Assembly: GCA_035506295.1 (NCBI GenBank) | Contig: DATJPR010000108.1 | Coordinates: 1-20,609, forward strand | From: DATJPR01 sp035506295 | GTDB taxonomy: Bacteria > Bacteroidota > Ignavibacteria > UBA10030 > UBA6906 | DNA: 20,609 bases | Direction of reading: 5' to 3' | Shown: in pieces, positions 1 to 7,392 of the stretch | Layout of the letters: every line of letters starts with the position of its first letter | Numbering within the stretch: position 1 is the first letter of the stretch | The notes under the pieces: model-generated | What the model saw: only the letters and a program-made list of their open reading frames with translations | What the model was told of the DNA's origin: nothing | Databases searched by the model: none | Made by a program: the position numbers and the translations under genes

Positions 1-36
1 CTAGCATCGACCTCCTCCGCAGGGCGAGACTGTTTG

Positions 37-65
37 TTGACTGTCTGTGGTGTTCTTTTTACTTT
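37..65 (+). promoter_or_regulatory. weak candidate promoter for polX
   Basis: TTGACT (37-42) and TACTTT (60-65) are separated by 17 bases. The -35 box is good but the -10 box is poor. The predicted transcription start would lie only a few bases before the ATG at 76, and no Shine-Dalgarno sequence precedes that ATG. The left edge of the window cuts off upstream context, so polX may instead be transcribed from further left. This is a suggestion only. Confidence 0.25.
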
Positions 66-75
66 CCAGCCACCT

Positions 76-1854
76 ATGGACAAGTCGGCCGTCGCCACCA
101 TCCTTGATGAAATGGGGACTCTCCTTGAACTCCAGGGGGCCAACCCGTTCAAATCTCGTGCATTTCACAACGCCGCCCGCTCGGTTGAAGCCATCACCGA
201 ATCCATCGAGACTCTTGTCAGTGAAGACCGGCTTCAAGAGGTCAAAGGAATCGGCAGCTCCATCGGGAGTATCATCAAGGATTTGGTGACGTCGGGCAAA
301 TCGTCCGAATACGAATCGCTCCGTTCCTCGCTTCCTGCCGGGCTCCTGGAGATGTTGAAGATCGAGGGTCTCGGGCCGAAGAGAATCAAGCTCCTCTATG
401 ATGAGCTCCACATCGATTCCATCGCATCGTTGGAGAAAGCGGCGCGGGAAGACAAGCTCGCGAAGATCAAGGGGCTCGGTGAAAAAAGCCAGGAGAAAAT
501 CCTGGCGGGCATTGGAGCGCTCCGGCAGCGATCCGGCAAGACCCTCTTCTCGACGGCCGAGCGCCTGGCCGCCGGGATTATGGAGTATCTTCGGAAGCAA
601 AAGGGAGTGCAGAAGCTCGAAGTTGCGGGGAGCCTCCGGAGGAAGAAAGAGGTCGTGGGAGATATCGATCTTCTCGCTGTGGTCGAGTTGAAAAATCGCA
701 CGACGGTGATGAAGGCGTTCACGGGGAACCCTTCGGTCGAGCGCGTGCTGGGACAGGGCGAGACGAAGTCGAGCGTCTTGTTGACCGAGGGAATCCAATG
801 CGACCTGCGGCTCGTCGAAGAGGACGAGTTCCCCTTTGCATTGCAGTACTTCACGGGCAGCAAAGAGCATAACGTCGAGCTCCGGACCCGCGCCCGGAAG
901 ATGGGGTGGAGTCTGAATGAATATGGGTTCACGCCAATCGAAGGTAACAAAGGATCCAAAGGCGGAAAAAAACATCCGCCGAAGTGCAGCGATGAAGAAG
1001 CAATTTACCGCTCACTTGGATTAAGCTATGTCGAACCGGAACTCCGCGAAGCCAACGGGGAAATCGAAAGCGCGGAAAAGGGGACTCTCCCCGAGTTGAT
1101 CGACGTGAAGGACCTCCGAGGGACCTTTCACTGCCATACGACCTATAGCGACGGACTGCACACCCTGGAGCAGATGGCGCATGCAGCGAAAGCATTGGGC
1201 TGGGAATATCTCGGCATCGCCGATCACAGCAAGGTGGCGGCGTATGCGCACGGTCTTTCGAAGGCCGACGTGCTCCGGCAATTCAAAGAGATCGATGCGT
1301 TGAACGCGAAGGCCGGCGTTCATCTCTTCAAGGGGACGGAGTGCGATATTCTGCCGAACGGCGATCTCGATTGGCCGGCCACGATGCTCGCGGAATTCGA
1401 CTATGTCGTCGTGTCGGTCCACAGCAGTTTCAAGATGTCAGAGAAGGAGATGACGGCGAGGATCATCAAGGGATTGAAACAGAAAAACGTGACGATGCTC
1501 GGTCACCCGACCGGTCGCCTGCTCCTCTCGCGAGACGCATATCCGGTGTCGATGACCGATGTGCTGAAGGCCGCGTCCGACTACGGGAAAATGATCGAGA
1601 TCAACGCCTACCCGAACCGTCTGGACCTCGACTGGCGACTCTGCCGGGCGGCGCGGGATGCAGGGATCATGATCGCCATCAATCCGGATGCCCATAGAAT
1701 CGAAGATCTCTCTTACACGCGGTTCGGTGTGAACGTGGCGCGCAAAGGCTGGCTCAAAGCGTCCGATGTGTTGAACACGCGCTCCCTGAAAGGGGTGGAC
1801 GCCGCGCTGCACGGAACCGTCGAACGTTCACATGACAAAAGGAAACAACGATGA
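76..1854 (+). CDS. polX: DNA polymerase/3'-5' exonuclease PolX (Pol beta-like core plus PHP domain)
   Basis: Family X DNA polymerase of 592 residues, the usual size of bacterial PolX, which fills short gaps in base-excision repair. Residues 1-85 form the 8-kDa-like domain (GANPFKSRAFHNAARS at 21-36). Helix-hairpin-helix segments follow near 55-65, 95-105 and 130-140. The polymerase palm has GSLRRKKEVVGDIDLL at 185-200, giving metal ligands Asp196 and Asp198, with Asp243 as the third. The C-terminal PHP domain (about 350-580) keeps every expected metal residue: His352, His354, Asp359, Asp383-His384, Glu422, His449, His477, Asp538 and His540. Both polymerase and nuclease activities should therefore be intact. 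The ATG at 76 begins the conserved N-terminus; an upstream in-frame TTG at 34 would add 14 residues without family character. It shares an ATGA overlap with the next gene. Confidence 0.95.
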   Translation: MDKSAVATILDEMGTLLELQGANPFKSRAFHNAARSVEAITESIETLVSEDRLQEVKGIGSSIGSIIKDLVTSGKSSEYESLRSSLPAGLLEMLKIEGLGPKRIKLLYDELHIDSIASLEKAAREDKLAKIKGLGEKSQEKILAGIGALRQRSGKTLFSTAERLAAGIMEYLRKQKGVQKLEVAGSLRRKKEVVGDIDLLAVVELKNRTTVMKAFTGNPSVERVLGQGETKSSVLLTEGIQCDLRLVEEDEFPFALQYFTGSKEHNVELRTRARKMGWSLNEYGFTPIEGNKGSKGGKKHPPKCSDEEAIYRSLGLSYVEPELREANGEIESAEKGTLPELIDVKDLRGTFHCHTTYSDGLHTLEQMAHAAKALGWEYLGIADHSKVAAYAHGLSKADVLRQFKEIDALNAKAGVHLFKGTECDILPNGDLDWPATMLAEFDYVVVSVHSSFKMSEKEMTARIIKGLKQKNVTMLGHPTGRLLLSRDAYPVSMTDVLKAASDYGKMIEINAYPNRLDLDWRLCRAARDAGIMIAINPDAHRIEDLSYTRFGVNVARKGWLKASDVLNTRSLKGVDAALHGTVERSHDKRKQR

Positions 1855-2468
1855 CCCGCTCAAACGGATCCTGGTGGGGCGGCATTCTCGTGGCGTTGGG
1901 TGTTCTTCTCCTTCTGGACAATCTGGACATCGTGAGCATCGGCGCGGCGATTCGGGAATACTGGCCGGGGCTGCTGATCCTCGGGGGGGTCTGGATGATC
2001 TTCCGGGACGGCGCGTGGTCGCATCCCGCCCCGCCTACGACGGGCTCGACGGCAGGAGACCATCAAGTCTTCGGCGATATCAATGCAAAGGAGAGCACGG
2101 ACTTTCTCACGTTCTCATCCGTGTTCGGCGATACGAGAATCTCGGCGGATTCAAAACAATTCCACGGCGGCTATGTCTCTTCGGTGTTCGGCGACTGCAC
2201 CATCGACTGCAGCGCCGCCTCGTTCGCCGACGGCGAGCAGTCGCTCCGGGTCTCGGGCGTCTTCGGGGATATGTCGGTGATCCTTCCACGGGGGACCGTG
2301 TACGCGCTTGGAGCACATACGATGTTCGGGGGAATCCATGCGGGGGATATCCATCGCGACGGCATTTCTTCGTCGGTCTCGAATCGGCCGGCGGGATACG
2401 ACAGCGCTCGGACGCGGGTTCGCCTTGAACTCTCCGGAGTGTTCGGCGACATCGAGGTGCACGGATGA
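1851..2468 (+). CDS. LiaF-like membrane protein (LiaF transmembrane domain plus repeat-bearing C-terminal domain)
   Basis: Protein of 205 residues. Two membrane segments (about 9-24 and 38-51) form the short LiaF-type transmembrane domain (DUF5668 style, with the W-P-G-L-L-I-L-G-G signature near 38-46). After a Pro/Gly linker comes a soluble domain with VFGD at 73-76, 91-94, 112-115, 137-140 and 197-200, and a degenerate MFGG at 158-161. This resembles the C-terminal domain of LiaF and cell-wall-active antibiotic response proteins, probably a stacked beta structure. In Firmicutes LiaF restrains the LiaRS two-component system, but no sensor or regulator gene lies nearby, so that role is not transferred here. 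It is coupled to polX by ATGA, with AAGGAAA as ribosome-binding site. The family call is fairly safe; the function is unknown. Confidence 0.8.
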   Translation: MTRSNGSWWGGILVALGVLLLLDNLDIVSIGAAIREYWPGLLILGGVWMIFRDGAWSHPAPPTTGSTAGDHQVFGDINAKESTDFLTFSSVFGDTRISADSKQFHGGYVSSVFGDCTIDCSAASFADGEQSLRVSGVFGDMSVILPRGTVYALGAHTMFGGIHAGDIHRDGISSSVSNRPAGYDSARTRVRLELSGVFGDIEVHG

Positions 2469-2764
2469 GCGGCCGGACGGCCAGAGTGACCTTTCATCCG
2501 TTGAACCGGGCTCGGGATATCCGGGTCGGCGCAACCATCCTCGCGGCCGCGAATCAATGCGGAGTTCCTGTGGGACAATCGTGCAGTGGAGAGGGGATTT
2601 GCGGCTGGTGCAGGGTTACCGTCGTCTCCGGCGCGGAAAACCTCATGCCCCCGACCGATGTTGAGGCGCATCTCATCGACGAGAAGAAATTCGCGCCGGA
2701 CGAGCGCGCTGCATGCCTGGCGAAAGTGAACGGCAATCTGACTGTCACCACATCCTACTGGTGA
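2465..2764 (+). CDS. plant-type [2Fe-2S] ferredoxin
   Basis: A 99-residue electron carrier. The cluster motif is Cys40-x5-Cys46-x2-Cys49 (SCSGEGICGWC), with the fourth ligand Cys84 in RAACLAKV, which is the plant/adrenodoxin-type arrangement. Cys32 is an extra cysteine outside the motif. The N-terminus (VTFHPLNRARDIRVGATI) is the expected beta-grasp start before the cluster loop. No targeting signal or partner domain is present, so it should be a free cytoplasmic protein. It overlaps the preceding gene by ATGA, with GAGG about 8 bases upstream of the start, and is followed two bases later by a second, unrelated ferredoxin. The redox partner cannot be read from the sequence. Confidence 0.92.
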   Translation: MSGRTARVTFHPLNRARDIRVGATILAAANQCGVPVGQSCSGEGICGWCRVTVVSGAENLMPPTDVEAHLIDEKKFAPDERAACLAKVNGNLTVTTSYW

Positions 2765-2766
2765 AT

Positions 2767-3150
2767 ATGAGCCGCTATCAGCGTCACATCTTTGTCTGCA
2801 TCAATGAACGGCCGCCGCAGCATCCCAAGGAATGCTGTTTTCTGAAGGGCGCGCTTGAAATCCGTGAACTGCTGAAGGCAGAGCTGAAAAAGCGCGGTCT
2901 CGGGAAGATCATTCGCGCAAATACCTCAGGCTGCCTCGACGCATGTCAACACGGCCCGAACATGGTCATCTATCCGGAGGGGATCTGGTACGGCGGCGTC
3001 AAGAAGGAAGACATTCCCGAGATCGTCGATCGGACGCTCCTGCGTGGCGAGGTGATCCAGAGGCTCTTGATCCGGGATCCACGGTATGCGCCTGACGCGC
3101 TGCAGTTCCCTCCGTTGGATCCTCCTGGATCCAGGGAGGCGGAATCGTGA
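2767..3150 (+). CDS. thioredoxin-like [2Fe-2S] ferredoxin
   Basis: A 127-residue protein of the thioredoxin-fold ferredoxin family (NuoE C-domain / Aquifex Fd4 type). The signature is complete: HIFVCINERPPQHPKECC at 7-24 and SGCLDACQHGP at 54-64. Likely cluster ligands are Cys11, Cys23 or Cys24, Cys56 and Cys60. Having two adjacent cysteines (Cys23-Cys24) leaves the exact ligand open. The region around 65-90 (MVIYPEGIWYGGVKKEDIPE) is typical of the family. A 25-residue tail rich in Pro and charged residues follows. The start at 2767 directly precedes the conserved core; an in-frame ATG at 2713 lies inside the previous gene and would add an unrelated 18-residue extension. The stop overlaps the next start as GTGA. 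Confidence 0.9.
   Translation: MSRYQRHIFVCINERPPQHPKECCFLKGALEIRELLKAELKKRGLGKIIRANTSGCLDACQHGPNMVIYPEGIWYGGVKKEDIPEIVDRTLLRGEVIQRLLIRDPRYAPDALQFPPLDPPGSREAES
3121..3139 (+). promoter_or_regulatory. hairpin covering the ribosome-binding site of the next gene
   Basis: The 5' arm CCTCCTG (3121-3127) pairs with CAGGGAGG (3132-3139) around a GATC loop, with one bulged G. The 3' arm contains AGGGAGG (3133-3139), the strong Shine-Dalgarno sequence 7 bases before the GTG at 3147. The structure lies in the last codons of the upstream ferredoxin gene, so a ribosome finishing that gene would melt it. The base pairing is visible directly; a role in translational coupling is inferred. Confidence 0.5.
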
Positions 3151-4088
3151 CCGAGCAGATGCCGGCTGCACCCGCCGGGAGGGGGGTCGCCTACATTGTT
3201 ACGCATCAGGCGGGAGAGAAGCAGTCGCCCGAGGCATATCTGCGAAACATCCGCGAGCTTCACCGGAGAGTTACGGAGGAAGCGGCGCGACGCAGCGAGA
3301 GCGTCCAGAAAAGCGTGGGTGAGCTAGTCGGCAGAGAAGTGCAGGTCGCGTTTGGAGCCCTGACGCAGTTCCTGGTGACGCCCCTTAAGTCGGATCAACT
3401 CGAGGTGAAAAAAATCCTGGAGGAGGCGCTGCGAAGGGCCCTTGACGCGGGACAGTCAGCGTCGCCGTCCCGTTTCCTTGAAACGCGTCTCAGTCGGGTC
3501 CTTGCAAAGCCGCCGAACGCATCCGCTCTCCGGCAGCATCTTGAAGCAGGGACCGCATATCATCACCAGCTCGGGTTTCGCACCGCGAAAGGCGAGGTCT
3601 TCGAGTCGGATTTCCTGGTGGAGAGCGCGGCGGCCTTTGAAGTGCTCGAACACATCGTGCGCGATCGGATGGGCATCTACGACGGCCCGCACGGGAAGCA
3701 CATCGAAGAGGCCGGCGCATGGACGTTTGCCGCCTACAATATTGTCAGCGAGGAACAGACACAGGACGGAGAAGGCTCTCTCCTCGTTGAGGTTCCGCTG
3801 TCGAAGCCGGGAGGAATGAGGTACGATGCATTTCGAACCGCCATCGGTCGACTCGAGACGTCGATGCGGGAAGTTGCGAGAGTGTCGCGCCTTGGCGTCT
3901 GGCAACGGAAACTCGGCCTCGGCCCTGGACGGGAATTTCTTCTCCGCTTCGAATGTTCTGATCTCGACGGTGCAGCCGATGTCGGACTCCGCGTGTTCCC
4001 GTTGCTCCGCGACATGATTTCCTCTCTCGAGACTCCTTCGCCCGGATCTTTTCCACTGATCATCAAGGAAATCCTGTCGCCCACCTGA
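3147..4088 (+). CDS. hypothetical protein, 313 residues, next to two ferredoxins
   Basis: I do not recognise the family. The protein has no signal peptide or membrane segment and only one cysteine (in RFECSD), so it is unlikely to bind an Fe-S cluster itself. The N-terminal third is helical and charged (about 25-115, with stretches such as LEVKKILEEALRRALDAG), possibly a coiled coil. The centre (about 130-200) is mixed, with ESAAAFEVLEHIVRDRMG and GPHGKHIEEAGAW. The last part looks alpha/beta. It starts with GTG overlapping the preceding stop (GTGA) and has a strong AGGGAGG site, so it is almost certainly expressed. Codon use resembles its neighbours. The operon position suggests a link to the two ferredoxins, but no reaction can be assigned. 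Confidence 0.8.
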   Translation: MTEQMPAAPAGRGVAYIVTHQAGEKQSPEAYLRNIRELHRRVTEEAARRSESVQKSVGELVGREVQVAFGALTQFLVTPLKSDQLEVKKILEEALRRALDAGQSASPSRFLETRLSRVLAKPPNASALRQHLEAGTAYHHQLGFRTAKGEVFESDFLVESAAAFEVLEHIVRDRMGIYDGPHGKHIEEAGAWTFAAYNIVSEEQTQDGEGSLLVEVPLSKPGGMRYDAFRTAIGRLETSMREVARVSRLGVWQRKLGLGPGREFLLRFECSDLDGAADVGLRVFPLLRDMISSLETPSPGSFPLIIKEILSPT

Positions 4089-4103
4089 GTGCGGGAACGC
4101 GGT

Positions 4104-4132
4104 TTGACATTCGGCGGGGGGAACACTATATT
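4104..4132 (+). promoter_or_regulatory. sigma70-type promoter for the outer-membrane protein gene
   Basis: A perfect TTGACA (4104-4109) and TATATT (4127-4132) are separated by 17 bases, the optimal spacing. Transcription would start near 4139, leaving a leader of about 78 bases before the ATG at 4217. It is the best promoter in the window, and it stands in the first substantial gap (4089-4216) after five overlapping genes. Confidence 0.8.
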
Positions 4133-4216
4133 GCTCACCTATTTCCGTTGCACAGAGCCCTCTTGCATCCTCATTCACTCATAGCGATTCTTCTCACAAC
4201 ATGCCTGGAGGTTCGT

Positions 4217-5650
4217 ATGCTTCGACGTGCTACTGTGGTTCTCTTCACTGTAGTTCTCGCAGCGGGTCTGGGATACGCCCAAGGGGCGAAGGTCGGAGGG
4301 GAAGCTCGACAACTGGCCATGGGAGGTTCAAACCTGGGAACCGGTATCGTTCTCAATCCGTACATCACCGAAGATCCCGCGTTGTTGCTTCTCAATCCCG
4401 CCTATCAAACCCACTACATGAATTACTCGTGGTGGAATGTCGGTGGTGGCACCGTCAACGGTCTCTCGACCGGCGACAACGGCTACGGCAAACAGAATGC
4501 GGGCGTCTCGATCGGGCTTGGCAAGGACCTGGTCATCGGCACCGTGCTGAGCTATGATCCGTCCGCGGTCAATGTGGTGAACAAGATCCTGCAGGGCGGA
4601 ACGGCGCTTTCCCCGCTCCCGCTCACTCTCCCCGGCTACATCCCCGCGGGTGGACGGGGGAACGGCGTAACGGGCGCGCAGACGATTCCCGCAGTTGCCA
4701 ACGTGTGGGAGGTCCTCGCGGGCTACAAGAGCGGATCTCTTGACCTTGGTTTTGGTTTCTCTTATGGGAGCTCCAATTCCGATGAGACGGCTTCCGCAAG
4801 CGGCGGCACGAGCGCCTCGCGCGAAGCGTCGTCGCATATGTTCGGCTTCCGCCTGGGCATGATCATGGATATGGGCGGCGGTTCAAATTTCTCTGCTCAT
4901 GGAGCAGTGCGTCTCGATAAGGCAACGGACGATGTCGACCTGAATCCGAAGGTCAACGGACAGGGCGGCGACTGGTCCGCTTCGGGCACGGAAATCGAAC
5001 TCAGTGCCCGGCTCAAGCTGCATGTCTCCAACCGCTTCAGCTTCGTCCCGTACGGTGCGTTCCTCCTGGTGACCGCTTCACCGAATGAAGACACGCCCCC
5101 GACGGGCGTCACTGCGCTGACCCGGTCGCAGAAGCTGACGGCGACAGGCATAACGGTGGGTGCCGGTGGCGAGTACAAAATTTCCAATTTCCTCCTCGCC
5201 GGAGGCCTCAGCTACCAGTCGCTCAGCGGGAAGTTCGAGGATACGTATCCAGCACCGACGCCTTCCACGACGAGCAAGGTGACGTATTCTTCGGTTCCCA
5301 CCATCAACCTGGGTGCCGAGTGGTGGCTGACGGATTGGCTCGCAGCGCGCGGCGGATACTTCCGGATGCTGGGGAAAGTCAACAACAAGACGGACGTTTC
5401 CAACGGCACGGCGTCGACGAGCACCGAGACCAACGTGACCACGCCGCTGAGCTATTCGTTTATTGGCGGCATCGGCGCGGCGAGCTGGGACGGCGTTGTG
5501 ACCCTCGGGATCGGCGTCCGGTTCGGCAACTTCTCGCTCGATGCAACGGTGAGCGACGAAGCGCTGCGGCGCGGCCTCGGCCTGATCGGCGGGTCGCAGG
5601 ACAACATCAACACGTTCGGCTACATCACGATGAACTATAGCTTTGATTAA
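4217..5650 (+). CDS. outer-membrane beta-barrel protein (FadL/PorV-like N-terminus)
   Basis: Protein of 477 residues with a classic signal peptide (MLRRATVVLFTVVLAAGLGYAQ) that should be cleaved after about residue 21. Residues 30-63 contain ARQLAMGGSNLGTG and DPALLLLNPAY, resembling the N-terminal plug region of FadL- and PorV-type barrels, where an early MGG motif is followed by NPA. The rest consists of alternating short beta strands and Gly/Ser/Thr-rich loops (for example SASGGTSASREASSH), ending in FGYITMNYSFD. The penultimate rather than last residue is Phe, slightly off the usual C-terminal aromatic. The substrate is unknown. The ATG at 4217 is chosen because GGAGG stands 6 bases upstream and the signal peptide begins there. 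It has its own promoter and terminator and is probably highly expressed. Confidence 0.85.
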   Translation: MLRRATVVLFTVVLAAGLGYAQGAKVGGEARQLAMGGSNLGTGIVLNPYITEDPALLLLNPAYQTHYMNYSWWNVGGGTVNGLSTGDNGYGKQNAGVSIGLGKDLVIGTVLSYDPSAVNVVNKILQGGTALSPLPLTLPGYIPAGGRGNGVTGAQTIPAVANVWEVLAGYKSGSLDLGFGFSYGSSNSDETASASGGTSASREASSHMFGFRLGMIMDMGGGSNFSAHGAVRLDKATDDVDLNPKVNGQGGDWSASGTEIELSARLKLHVSNRFSFVPYGAFLLVTASPNEDTPPTGVTALTRSQKLTATGITVGAGGEYKISNFLLAGGLSYQSLSGKFEDTYPAPTPSTTSKVTYSSVPTINLGAEWWLTDWLAARGGYFRMLGKVNNKTDVSNGTASTSTETNVTTPLSYSFIGGIGAASWDGVVTLGIGVRFGNFSLDATVSDEALRRGLGLIGGSQDNINTFGYITMNYSFD

Positions 5651-5677
5651 TGCGCCTGCCGCTCATGGCGGGCTCAC

Positions 5678-5716
5678 AACGGGCGGCTCCTGTTCAGGAT
5701 GCCGCCCGTTTGTCTA
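5678..5716 (+). terminator. intrinsic terminator after the outer-membrane protein gene
   Basis: AACGGGCGGC (5678-5687) pairs perfectly with GCCGCCCGTT (5701-5710). Inside it, TCCTG and CAGGA extend the stem, with one unpaired T at 5700. A T-rich but interrupted tail (TGTCTATT) follows. The hairpin starts 27 bases after the stop codon and ends 30 bases before the nadB start, so it separates the two units. Confidence 0.85.
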
Positions 5717-5740
5717 TTGCGAATTCGGGTATTTCCGGTC

Positions 5741-7339
5741 ATGACACGTACCTTTGATTTTCTCATCATCGGCAGCGGGATCGCCGGTCTCTCCTACGCG
5801 CTGAAGGTTTCGCAGTTCGGCACCGTCGCGATCATTACGAAAAAGGAAAAGGCGGAGTCCAACACCAACTACGCGCAGGGGGGCGTTGCGGCCGTCATGT
5901 CGGCCGTCGATTCGATCCAGCTTCATGTTGCCGATACCATCTCGGTCGGACAGGGGCTCTCGCATACGGATGCGGTGGAGATCATGGTCCGCGAGGGGCC
6001 GGAACGTCTGCGCGAACTGATCGACGTCGGGGTGCGATTCACGCAACGCAACGGCGCGCTCGACCTTGGCCGGGAGGGAGGGCACTCCACCAACCGGATC
6101 GTGCATGCGGACGATCTGACGGGACATGAGATCGAACGCGGACTCCTGGAGGCCGTGGCGGAACGGGACAATATTTTTATCTTTGAGAACCACACGGCGG
6201 TTGAGCTGATCACCCAACACCACGTTGATCCCTCCCGCCTCGTCCCACGGGGCGAGATCCAGTGCTGGGGCGCCTATGTGTTCGATGCCGCGTCCCAGGC
6301 GGTCAATACCTTTCTTGCACGCGTGGTAATGCTGTCGACGGGTGGGCTGGGTCAGGTGTATCTGCATACGACGAACCCGTCGATTGCCACGGGGGACGGC
6401 GTCGCCATGGCGTACCGCGCAGGAGCGAGCGTCGGAAACCTGGAGTTCATCCAGTTTCATCCGACAACGCTTTACAACTCCGGCTCACCGTCGTTTCTCA
6501 TATCGGAAGCCGTCCGTGGATTCGGCGGCGTGCTCAAGCTGCAAAACGGTCAGGAATTCATGCAGCAGTACGACCCGCGAAAATCGCTTGCCCCGCGCGA
6601 CATCGTCGCCTATGCGATCGACAATGAATTGAAGAAACGCGGTGACGAGTACGTCCTCCTCGATCTCCGTCATCTCCCGGCGGACCAGGTCAAAAGTCAC
6701 TTCCCTCATATCTACAAAACGTGTCTGGTGCGCTACAAACTCGATATCACGGAGGAGCCGATTCCGGTGGTGCCTGCCGCGCATTACAGTTGCGGCGGCG
6801 TCGTCGTTGACACGGAAGGAAGGACCTCCATGCGCGGTTTATTCGCGTCCGGGGAAGTCAGCATGACGGGCGTCCATGGCGCGAACCGGCTGGCGTCGAA
6901 CTCCCTGCTCGAAGCGCTGGTCTTCTCCGACCGCGCGGTCTCCGCGTCGAAGCGGTACATCGATGAGCAGACGGTGAGGGTCCCCGAAGTCGGACCGTGG
7001 GACGATTCAGGGACTTTCAACGCCGAGGAATGGGTCCTGGTGTCGTTCAACCGGCGTGAGATTCAGCAGATCATGTGGGACTACGTCGGGATCGTCCGAT
7101 CGACGCTGCGGCTCGAACGCGCCCGCCGGCGCATGGACCTCCTGCGGCAGGAGGTGGAGGACTTCTACAAGCGGACGAAAGTGACCGAGCCCCTCATCGA
7201 GCTGCGGAACCTTGCGCTGTGCGCCTCGCTCATCATCCGCTGCGCGATGAGCCGCAACGAATCGCGGGGACTCCATGTCACCACCGATTATCGGGCGCGC
7301 GACGACGAACACTTCCTGAAGGACACGATCCTCTCCTGA
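5741..7339 (+). CDS. nadB: L-aspartate oxidase (quinolinate synthesis)
   Basis: Flavoprotein oxidising L-aspartate to iminoaspartate, the first step of de novo NAD synthesis; NadA then makes quinolinate. It has 532 residues, close to the E. coli enzyme (540). The FAD dinucleotide motif is at 7-21 (FLIIGSGIAGLSYAL). Family blocks follow: NTNYAQGGVAAV (41-52), REGGHSTNRIVHADDLTG (111-128), FIQFHPTTLYNSG (236-248), APRDIVAYAID (284-294, with the active-site Arg286), HYSCGGVVVDTEGRT (348-362) and TGVHGANRLASNSLLEALV (376-394). Succinate dehydrogenase and fumarate reductase flavoproteins are the alternative, but length, the HYSCGGV block and the absence of partner subunits favour NadB. The ATG at 5741 starts right at the FAD domain; there is no clear Shine-Dalgarno sequence. 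nadA and nadC are not in the window. Confidence 0.96.
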   Translation: MTRTFDFLIIGSGIAGLSYALKVSQFGTVAIITKKEKAESNTNYAQGGVAAVMSAVDSIQLHVADTISVGQGLSHTDAVEIMVREGPERLRELIDVGVRFTQRNGALDLGREGGHSTNRIVHADDLTGHEIERGLLEAVAERDNIFIFENHTAVELITQHHVDPSRLVPRGEIQCWGAYVFDAASQAVNTFLARVVMLSTGGLGQVYLHTTNPSIATGDGVAMAYRAGASVGNLEFIQFHPTTLYNSGSPSFLISEAVRGFGGVLKLQNGQEFMQQYDPRKSLAPRDIVAYAIDNELKKRGDEYVLLDLRHLPADQVKSHFPHIYKTCLVRYKLDITEEPIPVVPAAHYSCGGVVVDTEGRTSMRGLFASGEVSMTGVHGANRLASNSLLEALVFSDRAVSASKRYIDEQTVRVPEVGPWDDSGTFNAEEWVLVSFNRREIQQIMWDYVGIVRSTLRLERARRRMDLLRQEVEDFYKRTKVTEPLIELRNLALCASLIIRCAMSRNESRGLHVTTDYRARDDEHFLKDTILS

Positions 7340-7355
7340 CAGGCACCGGCGATTC

Positions 7356-7384
7356 TTGTTTCGACTTTCATCATCTCGTATATT
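7356..7384 (+). promoter_or_regulatory. candidate promoter for purF
   Basis: TTGTTT (7356-7361) and TATATT (7379-7384) are 17 bases apart. The -10 box is identical to that of the outer-membrane protein promoter. Transcription would begin near 7391, essentially at the ATG at 7393, and 26 bases before an in-frame GTG at 7417 that does have an upstream purine-rich site. The promoter therefore bears on which purF start is used. Confidence 0.55.
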
Positions 7385-7392
7385 ACGTGTTT

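Noticed and set aside
1..975. Minus-strand open frame covering the start of polX
   Set aside because: It is antisense to the PolX polymerase domain, whose catalytic motifs are intact; the reverse translation is not recognisable.
3117..3132. Pair of GGATCC hexamers 10 bases apart as a possible regulatory repeat
   Set aside because: They lie in coding sequence, a two-copy palindromic hexamer is easily due to chance, and the hairpin that includes the second copy explains the local symmetry better.
7075..7392. N-terminal extension of purF into nadB
   Set aside because: It overlaps the nadB C-terminus in another frame and precedes the conserved glutaminase start; the sequence has no PurF similarity.
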